Positions 1 to 4,300 of a stretch of 5,996 bases of DNA are shown here, one piece after another. The position numbers and the translations under genes were made by a program. Under the pieces are notes generated by a model, which was given only the letters and a program-made list of their open reading frames with translations, was not told where the DNA came from and did no database searches. The first letter of the stretch is position 1; each line of letters opens with the position of its first letter. This stretch comes from Propionibacteriaceae bacterium (GTDB lineage Bacteria > Actinomycetota > Actinomycetes > Propionibacteriales > Propionibacteriaceae). The stretch lies in NCBI GenBank assembly GCA_003451975.1, contig DMIX01000326.1, positions 1-5,996 on the forward strand. The letters run 5' to 3'.

Positions 1-1
1 T

Positions 2-199
2 GTCGTCAAAACCAAAGGCCAAGAGGACCTCGACGTCCCAGTCAAGATGCAGCGACTTGCCCAATGGTGCGACGACGTCAACCGTGTCCAGCGTGACGTC
101 ACCTACGACTTCGTCTACGTCGACCAGGAGAGCTTCGACGACTACAGGCCCACTTCCTTCCGCCAGCTCGTCGACAGCTTCACGGAGTACAAGCATTGA
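2..199 (+). CDS. C-terminal end of a type III restriction (Res) / DEAD-box helicase-like protein, partial
   Basis: Only the last 65 codons are present; the gene enters from the left edge and stops at TGA 197-199. The peptide begins VVKTKGQEDLDV and continues with QRLAQWCDDVN, VTYDFVYVDQESF and a closing SFTEYKH. This resembles, from memory, the C-terminal nuclease segment of Res subunits of type III restriction enzymes and related helicase-nucleases, where an (E)TKG motif supplies the E-x-K part of the PD-(D/E)xK catalytic site. In that family the helicase domains translocate on DNA and the C-terminal domain cuts it. Here the position of the motif's Glu is Lys (codon AAA at 8-10). No helicase motif lies inside the window, so the assignment rests on this tail alone. 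The next gene starts 36 bases downstream on the same strand. An unrelated DNA-processing protein with a similar tail cannot be excluded. Confidence 0.62.
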   Translation, partial: VVKTKGQEDLDVPVKMQRLAQWCDDVNRVQRDVTYDFVYVDQESFDDYRPTSFRQLVDSFTEYKH

Positions 200-221
200 C
201 CAGACCCCAAGAGCTATCACC

Positions 222-226
222 GGAGG
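222..226 (+). promoter_or_regulatory. Shine-Dalgarno GGAGG for the small cysteine protein
   Basis: GGAGG lies 9 bases before the ATG at 236. It selects this frame over the overlapping longer frame that begins at 57 and supports the small protein as a real gene. Confidence 0.7.
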
Positions 227-235
227 CACAACGAT

Positions 236-508
236 ATGGACAAACTGGAGATCATCGACAGTCCGGCACTCGTGCGTCGAGAGCCACGCAACTACTACGT
301 CTACCGCAACTGGCGGGTTAGGCCAATCAAAGCCAGGATCCACCTCGGATCTTGCTCCTTCTGCAACTGGGGCAAGGGGACAGGCCGCGGGACGCCCGGC
401 CGGAATGGCAAATGGCATGGACCCTTTGAGAAGTTTGGTCAGGCGTATCAGTTCGCGGCAGCCACCGGGGGCGAAGTGAGCACCTGTGGCCACTGCGCTC
501 CTCGTTGA
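236..508 (+). CDS. Small four-cysteine (zinc-ribbon-like) protein of unknown function
   Basis: The 90-residue product has two CxxC pairs, C40/C43 (GSCSFCNWG) and C84/C87 (TCGHC), the spacing expected of a zinc ribbon. Between them lies a glycine- and arginine-rich stretch followed by NGKWHGPF (57-64). An aromatic N-terminal part, YYVYRNWRVR (20-29), precedes the first pair. A GGAGG at 222-226 sits 9 bases before the ATG, which strongly supports this start. A longer overlapping frame at 57-479 has low-complexity Ser/Thr content and looks like a shadow. I recall similar small proteins (aromatic start, ARIH, CxFCN, WHGPF, CxxC) as conserved hypotheticals, often near mobile or restriction genes, but no function is known to me. 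It follows the Res-like gene by 36 bases and may be co-transcribed with it. No membrane segment or signal peptide is evident. Confidence 0.72.
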   Translation: MDKLEIIDSPALVRREPRNYYVYRNWRVRPIKARIHLGSCSFCNWGKGTGRGTPGRNGKWHGPFEKFGQAYQFAAATGGEVSTCGHCAPR

Positions 509-589
509 GGTGTCGCTGAACGGTCGAGGCCGTCGAGATGTCCTGACTACTCGTGCCAGGGCCAGCCGGCTGCTCCCACCAACACAAAA

Positions 590-625
590 CGGATCTGCTC
601 GAGCGCATTCACCCGAGCAGATCCG
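590..625 (-). terminator. Candidate Rho-independent terminator of the minus-strand acs operon
   Basis: There is a perfect 12-base inverted repeat, CGGATCTGCTCG at 590-601 and its reverse complement at 614-625, with a 12-base loop. Read on the minus strand, the stem is followed directly by TTTTGTGTT (complement of 581-589), a U-rich tract. On the plus strand the sequence after the stem (CTGCTATCAC) is not T-rich, so the signal is directional and fits the end of the acetyl-CoA pathway operon about 120 bases past the acsE stop. The loop is longer than is typical and the T tract is interrupted, so efficiency is uncertain. Confidence 0.6.
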
Positions 626-652
626 CTGCTATCACAACCCATCAACACCACC

Positions 653-727
653 AACCACGGAGTCACGGAGAACACGGAGAAGCGCCACCGCGTGCATCAC
701 CTCCGTGCGCTCCGTGTCTCCGTGGTT
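653..727. repeat. Palindromic CACGGAG-type intergenic repeat
   Basis: The left arm (653-679) and right arm (701-727) are each 27 bases and pair at 24 of 27 positions, with a 21-base spacer. Each arm starts with AACCACGGAG and contains three CACGGAG units at a 9-base period (CTCCGTG on the right). I recall the same kind of motif as a widespread extragenic repeat in environmental bacterial genomes, of unknown origin. It begins 17 bases beyond the acsE stop codon, so the transcript would form a long hairpin just past the reading frame. No T tract follows on either strand. Confidence 0.8.
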
Positions 728-744
728 AGACTTCCCCAGAACAC

Positions 745-1530
745 TTACCGCCGGTACGCCTCCAGGTAGGCATCGCAATAGAGCTGCTTGTCCAGCAGCA
801 GCTCCGCCGTGATCAGGCTATCCATCAGCTCCTTGTCCAGCGGATCGAGGATGGCGCTGTCGAGTCCATGAGCCATGCACATCACCAGGAACACGCGGTC
901 GAGGAGGTGCTTCTCTTGCGCGCGCTGCGAGACGTTGCTCAGCCCGATCACCGTGTGCGGCGACGGATCGGAGAGCTGGCGGAACTGGCCCAGCGCCCGC
1001 AGCAACCGCGGGCATTGGTCCTGCACCGCCTTAACCGGCAGCGTGATCGGATCGATGTAGAGATGCTCCATGGGCACGCCGTGCTCCATCGCCGACACCA
1101 TGATACGCATCGCAATCTCGCTGCGTCCCTCGGTCGTCGAAGGTACTCCCTGTTCGTCGATGGTCAACGCGATGATCGACGCATCGTATTTCTGCGCCAG
1201 CGGCAGGAAGAAGTCCAGCTTGTCCTGCGCCCCCGTAGTGGAGTTGATGAACGGCGCCACCTTGCACCGCTCCAGCGCCGGCTCGAAGACATCCAGTTTA
1301 GCACTATCGATGGACAACGGCACGTCGACCGCTTCTTGAACCGTGTCGACCAGCCACACCATGGCACGCGCAGGCTCGTCGCTCGCCGGTCCCACGTTGA
1401 CGTCCAGCACGTGCGCACCGGCGGCAACCTGACGATGCGCCAGATCGACGATCACATCCTTATTCTCCTCCGCAATCGCCGCCCGCACATTCTTGAACAT
1501 CCCGTTGATCCGTTCCCCAATAATCAACAT
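745..1530 (-). CDS. acsE: Methyltetrahydrofolate:corrinoid/iron-sulfur protein methyltransferase
   Basis: AcsE transfers the N5-methyl group of methyltetrahydrofolate to Co(I) of the corrinoid iron-sulfur protein, joining the methyl branch of the Wood-Ljungdahl pathway to acetyl-CoA synthesis in the cytoplasm. The 261-residue product starts MLIIGERINGMF, as in the Moorella enzyme (about 262 residues), and is a pterin-binding TIM barrel throughout. Residues placed around the pterin in the Moorella enzyme are present at the same numbers: D75 (LSIDS), N96 (FINST), D160 (YIDP) and N199 (GLSNVS), the Asn that contacts N5. I chose the ATG at 1530 over the GTG at 1533 because it matches the family N-terminus and sits 8 bases from an AGGAGG. 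It is the last gene of the operon, 103 bases after acsD and upstream of two hairpins. It looks complete and functional. Confidence 0.97.
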   Translation of the reverse strand: MLIIGERINGMFKNVRAAIAEENKDVIVDLAHRQVAAGAHVLDVNVGPASDEPARAMVWLVDTVQEAVDVPLSIDSAKLDVFEPALERCKVAPFINSTTGAQDKLDFFLPLAQKYDASIIALTIDEQGVPSTTEGRSEIAMRIMVSAMEHGVPMEHLYIDPITLPVKAVQDQCPRLLRALGQFRQLSDPSPHTVIGLSNVSQRAQEKHLLDRVFLVMCMAHGLDSAILDPLDKELMDSLITAELLLDKQLYCDAYLEAYRR

Positions 1531-1538
1531 CACTCAAT

Positions 1539-1544
1539 CCTCCT
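1539..1544 (-). promoter_or_regulatory. Shine-Dalgarno AGGAGG of acsE
   Basis: A full AGGAGG lies on the minus strand, 8 bases before the ATG at 1530 and only 5 before the in-frame GTG at 1533. Its spacing favours the ATG. Confidence 0.8.
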
Positions 1545-1633
1545 TTGACCGAGTCTACGTCTTCAGCGTTGCGAGCGGTACGGCTGCCTCCGCAACATCT
1601 CGCCCCTCACAGCGCAATCGCCACACTCTCCGC

Positions 1634-2581
1634 TCAGCCCGCCAGCGTCCCCAGGGTCTTCTGCACGGCTGCAATCGCTTCAGGATGCCGCATCACGAGA
1701 ATATCGACACCTGCCTGCACGAAGGTTACCGCTGTCATCGCTTCCCACAGCGTCGCGCGTTCTTTCAGCGCACCCCACTGCGGCGCCACGGTCTCGTCGG
1801 CAATGGATTCCTTCGCCTTCCAGGTCTCGGCGCCAACCACCGCCATAATCGGCGTCGACATCATCTTGTCACCGCCCAATGCTGCCAGCCGGCTGCGTTC
1901 CATGATCGAGTAGGCATATTCCAGCCCATAACCCAGACCGCCCGTCGTCGGATAGGCGACGATCCGCTCGATGGGCAGCCCCATATCCGTAATCAGGATA
2001 TTCACCTGCTTCTGGATGTTGATATCCAGCGGAGACAGCGCGACGATCGCATGATTGTCCGCCAGGCACGAGACAGCGAGCGTCTTATAGTTGTCCTCTT
2101 CGGCCATTCCGAACAGGAAGTTCCTTCCCCGCAGCGCCCGGCTCACCGCAGCGAGCACTTCGTTATCCTTCGCATTATCACCGCAACCCCAGATGAACAG
2201 CGGCACGCCCACCGCATCCGCCACTGCCTCGGCGACCTCACTGCATTTCGCCGGGGACGAATCCGCCAGATCCGGGCTGGCGCTCACCAGCCGCAGGCAG
2301 ATCATGTCGACGCCCAACTCGTCCACGCCACGCTTCGCCCATGCCACCGCATCTGCCGAGACGTCACGCCACGCCTCCGCAAGCGGCCCGGACCAATCCG
2401 CCGGTGCTTGATCCCACACTTCGAGTGCGATCACCGGCGGTCGCGTCTCACCCTCGAAGCCGAGAAACGGTAGTGTGGTATGTCCGCCGATCGTCACCGT
2501 ATGACTCCCGTTTCGCTCGGTACCCAGCGTCAACGTGCCGATACTGCCTTTCCATGATTCCTGATATGGGGGTAGAGACAT
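1634..2581 (-). CDS. acsD: Corrinoid/iron-sulfur protein small subunit (CODH/ACS delta subunit)
   Basis: AcsD pairs with AcsC to form the corrinoid iron-sulfur protein, which carries the methyl group from AcsE to acetyl-CoA synthase. The 315-residue product has the usual family length and a TIM-barrel pattern. Signature segments in order are IGGHTTLPFLGFEGE (31-45), ALEVWD (52-57), the PLFIWGCGDNAKDNEVL run (127-143), NYKTLAV (164-170), LDINIQKQVNILI (185-197), YPTTGGLGYGLEYAYS (210-225), MERSRLAALGGDKM (227-240) and ETWKAKES (252-259). The start is set by the ATG at 2579-2581, with AGGAG 7 bases upstream; the longer open frame to 2842 only overlaps the DUF166 gene. It begins 17 bases after the DUF166 stop and is followed by a 103-base gap before acsE. 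The iron-sulfur cluster is expected on AcsC, which is not in the window. Confidence 0.96.
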   Translation of the reverse strand: MSLPPYQESWKGSIGTLTLGTERNGSHTVTIGGHTTLPFLGFEGETRPPVIALEVWDQAPADWSGPLAEAWRDVSADAVAWAKRGVDELGVDMICLRLVSASPDLADSSPAKCSEVAEAVADAVGVPLFIWGCGDNAKDNEVLAAVSRALRGRNFLFGMAEEDNYKTLAVSCLADNHAIVALSPLDINIQKQVNILITDMGLPIERIVAYPTTGGLGYGLEYAYSIMERSRLAALGGDKMMSTPIMAVVGAETWKAKESIADETVAPQWGALKERATLWEAMTAVTFVQAGVDILVMRHPEAIAAVQKTLGTLAG

Positions 2582-2588
2582 GTTTGTT

Positions 2589-2593
2589 CTCCT
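2589..2593 (-). promoter_or_regulatory. Shine-Dalgarno AGGAG of acsD
   Basis: AGGAG, inside a longer GAGGAGA, lies 7 bases before the acsD ATG and within the 17-base gap after the DUF166 stop. It rejects the N-terminally extended frame that runs into the DUF166 gene. Confidence 0.75.
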
Positions 2594-2598
2594 CTCTG

Positions 2599-3306
2599 TT
2601 ATGCCCTCTCCTGGACAACCATCTGTTCTGCAATCGCCCGCGAAACAGCAGCCCGCGTGATCTTGGCCGCCTGGTGCAGCAGCGGATGCGTCTGGGTGCC
2701 GGTATCCTCCATGCCCGCCAGACAAGGATAATAGTGATGCAGCAGGCCAGCCGACTCTGCTGCTCGCTCCGGATCGATACCTGCCAGTTTTTCCACGACG
2801 AAGCGCGTACACCCGCAGGGTGCCTCGCGGACGATCTCCCAATCGACAAGCTGTCCACCACGCAGCCCACAGCGGAGCTCAGGCGTCCCGAAATGCGCGG
2901 CGAAACGCTCGACCACCGGATGCACGTGTCCGCGACGGCGCAGGCTGCAGAATGGCGCGGGGAACGCGTAGCCCATTCCCCGCGCGGCCAGACGCCGCGC
3001 CAACTGCGTGGCGAGCCCGGGCGGCAACCACATCCCGCGGTCTATCGGCGCAATCACCGCCTCTGCACCACAGCGCTCCGCCAGATCCGCCGCCAGGTCC
3101 GACACGCCGGAATGCTCCGCCAACGACAGCAGCAGTTCCGCTTGCGGCAGGCTGTCCGGCAAGAACGGCGCCGGGTCATCGAGTACCCGCGGCACGCCTG
3201 CAGGCCCTTCCCACATGGCGATCTCCCAGCCCGCAGGCGCTGCCTCCGCCAGATGCGCAGCGATCCGCATGCCATAATGCCCGGTGACCACACACAAAAT
3301 CCGCAT
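2599..3306 (-). CDS. DUF166 family protein in the acetyl-CoA pathway operon
   Basis: The 235-residue product resembles the DUF166 family (PF02593), known mainly from methanogens and other anaerobes and sometimes labelled, without good support, as thymidylate synthase. Visible hallmarks are the N-terminal MRILCVVTGHYG, a mid-protein PFCSL (118-122), RFAAHFGTPELRCG (134-147), EAPCGCT (161-167) and a C-terminal HYYPCLAGM (191-199) leading into a helix with HQAAKITRAAVSRAI. Cysteines 120, 164, 166 and 195 could bind a metal or take part in redox chemistry (inference). The ATG at 3304-3306 has AGGAG 5 bases upstream. The open frame continues to 3393, but that extension is translated from a repeat element. 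It lies 17 bases before acsD and is surely co-transcribed with it. Its function is unknown; a corrinoid, folate or cofactor role is suggested only by position. Confidence 0.85.
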   Translation of the reverse strand: MRILCVVTGHYGMRIAAHLAEAAPAGWEIAMWEGPAGVPRVLDDPAPFLPDSLPQAELLLSLAEHSGVSDLAADLAERCGAEAVIAPIDRGMWLPPGLATQLARRLAARGMGYAFPAPFCSLRRRGHVHPVVERFAAHFGTPELRCGLRGGQLVDWEIVREAPCGCTRFVVEKLAGIDPERAAESAGLLHHYYPCLAGMEDTGTQTHPLLHQAAKITRAAVSRAIAEQMVVQERA

Positions 3307-3358
3307 CTCCGCTCCTACAGGGTGTGCTCCCGCTTCGACCCACAACCACCCTTCCTCC

Positions 3359-3435
3359 GTCACCCTGAGGAACGAAGTGACGAAGGGTCTCACGCCACGT
3401 ACCTGGACGAGATTCTTCGCTGCGCTCAGAATGAC
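3359..3435. repeat. Palindromic CTGAG/CGAAG-type intergenic repeat (MITE- or REP-like)
   Basis: The left arm (3359-3391) begins GTCACCCTGAGGAACGAAG and ends GGGTCTC. The right arm (3409-3435) is its imperfect inverted copy, GAGATTCTTCGC through CTCAGAATGAC. The spacer is 17 bases. The right arm lacks about 6 bases relative to the left. I recall this GTCATTCTGAGCGAAG...GATCTC type of element as very widespread between genes in environmental bacteria. Its minus-strand translation gives the familiar spurious HSERSEES peptide. It sits between cooC and the DUF166 gene. Confidence 0.85.
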
Positions 3436-3532
3436 GTGGTTCTTGGTTGTTCCTCACGTAATCAGTGGCCCGCGAAGCAACGCAGGGCAGATCGGATCAG
3501 TAGCTTGTCCCTCAGTCTTGAGAGTGTCCTAT

Positions 3533-4300
3533 CTACGCCATCGCCGGTTGCCAGATACGCTGCAACACCCCACGCACCGCCACCACCGCCGGTGAATCTG
3601 CCGGCAAATCCAGCACGGACGCTCCGGCCAGCGCATGGGCGAGTACCGCCTCATCCTGCGGGACCTGTCCCCACACATCCAGTCCGGCACGTTGAATCTC
3701 CGCCTGCTGTGGCGCGCTCAGCTCCCCGTCATGCCGGTTGATCACCAGGCCCCAGCGCCGGATGTTCACGTCGAGCGAGTCCGCCAGCGTGTGGATGCGC
3801 GCCGCCGACCTAAGCCCCATCACCGTGGCATCACTGACCACCAGCAGCAAATCGACGTCTCGCGTGGTTCGGCGGCTGAGATGCTCCATCCCGGCTTCGT
3901 TGTCGATCACCACGTAGCGATATTTCTCGTCCAGCCGGTCGAGGAAATGCCGCAGCAGCGAATTGATGTAGCAATAGCAACGCGGCCCCTCGGAACGTCC
4001 CATCGTGATCAGGTCGAACCCGCTCCCTTCGACAGTACATTCGCGCAACCGGTAATCGAGATACTCAGCTTTGCCCATACCTGCGGGAATCTGTCCCGGA
4101 TCCTCCAACACATCTTCGCGCAGTTGTCCGATAGTCTCGCTGGTCTCGTTATTCAGCGCCAACCCCAGGCAAGCATTCGGGTCAGCGTCCACCGCCAGCA
4201 CCGGTTTGCGCCCGCTATCGAGCAGGGTGCGGATAATCAACGCAGCGAGCGTTGTCTTTCCGGTCCCGCCCTTGCCGGATACAGCAATCACGTACGACAT
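3533..4300 (-). CDS. cooC: CooC-type nickel-insertion ATPase for CODH/ACS
   Basis: CooC is a MinD/ParA-like P-loop ATPase that supports nickel incorporation into CO dehydrogenase and acetyl-CoA synthase. The 255-residue product has a deviant Walker A, KGGTGKTT (10-17), AVDADPNACLG (36-46), the CxC metal and dimer motif C108-Y-C110 (RCYCYINSLLR), and the DNEAGMEHLSRRTT segment (133-146). These are the defining features of the CooC/AcsF group rather than of MinD. The start is the ATG at 4298-4300, preceded by AGGAGA; the open frame to 4879 is an antisense-like extension through the upstream gene. Its start overlaps the end of the RACo-like gene by 13 bases, pointing to coupled translation. A 226-base gap holding a repeat follows it. 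Whether it serves the CODH (CooC) or the ACS (AcsF) nickel site cannot be told from sequence alone. Confidence 0.94.
   Translation of the reverse strand: MSYVIAVSGKGGTGKTTLAALIIRTLLDSGRKPVLAVDADPNACLGLALNNETSETIGQLREDVLEDPGQIPAGMGKAEYLDYRLRECTVEGSGFDLITMGRSEGPRCYCYINSLLRHFLDRLDEKYRYVVIDNEAGMEHLSRRTTRDVDLLLVVSDATVMGLRSAARIHTLADSLDVNIRRWGLVINRHDGELSAPQQAEIQRAGLDVWGQVPQDEAVLAHALAGASVLDLPADSPAVVAVRGVLQRIWQPAMA

Noticed and set aside
57..479. 140-codon plus-strand frame rich in Ser and Thr
   Set aside because: It overlaps both the Res tail and the small cysteine gene, which have better family resemblance and translation signals.
653..727. CRISPR-like array from the repeated CACGGAG units
   Set aside because: Units are 7 bases at a 9-base period with no spacers; this is a short palindromic repeat.
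486..812. Plus-strand frame running through the intergenic repeats into acsE
   Set aside because: It is made mostly of the inverted repeats and the antisense of the acsE end; no ribosome binding site or family.
868..1548. Plus-strand open frame opposite acsE
   Set aside because: Antisense to a gene with all catalytic residues intact; composition is that of a shadow.
1568..1596. Terminator between acsD and acsE
   Set aside because: The stem is only 6 bases with a 17-base loop and no T tract follows on the minus strand.
1493..2473. Long plus-strand open frame opposite acsD
   Set aside because: It lies antisense to acsD and has an Arg/His-rich composition typical of GC-rich shadow frames; no recognisable family or ribosome binding site.
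3307..3393. N-terminal extension of the DUF166 frame
   Set aside because: The extra residues are encoded partly by the palindromic repeat at 3359-3435, while the ATG at 3306 has a ribosome binding site and a family-like N-terminus.
2341..3741. 466-codon plus-strand open frame opposite the DUF166 gene and the end of cooC
   Set aside because: It spans two real minus-strand genes and a repeat element, and its Pro/Arg/His-rich sequence has no domain pattern.
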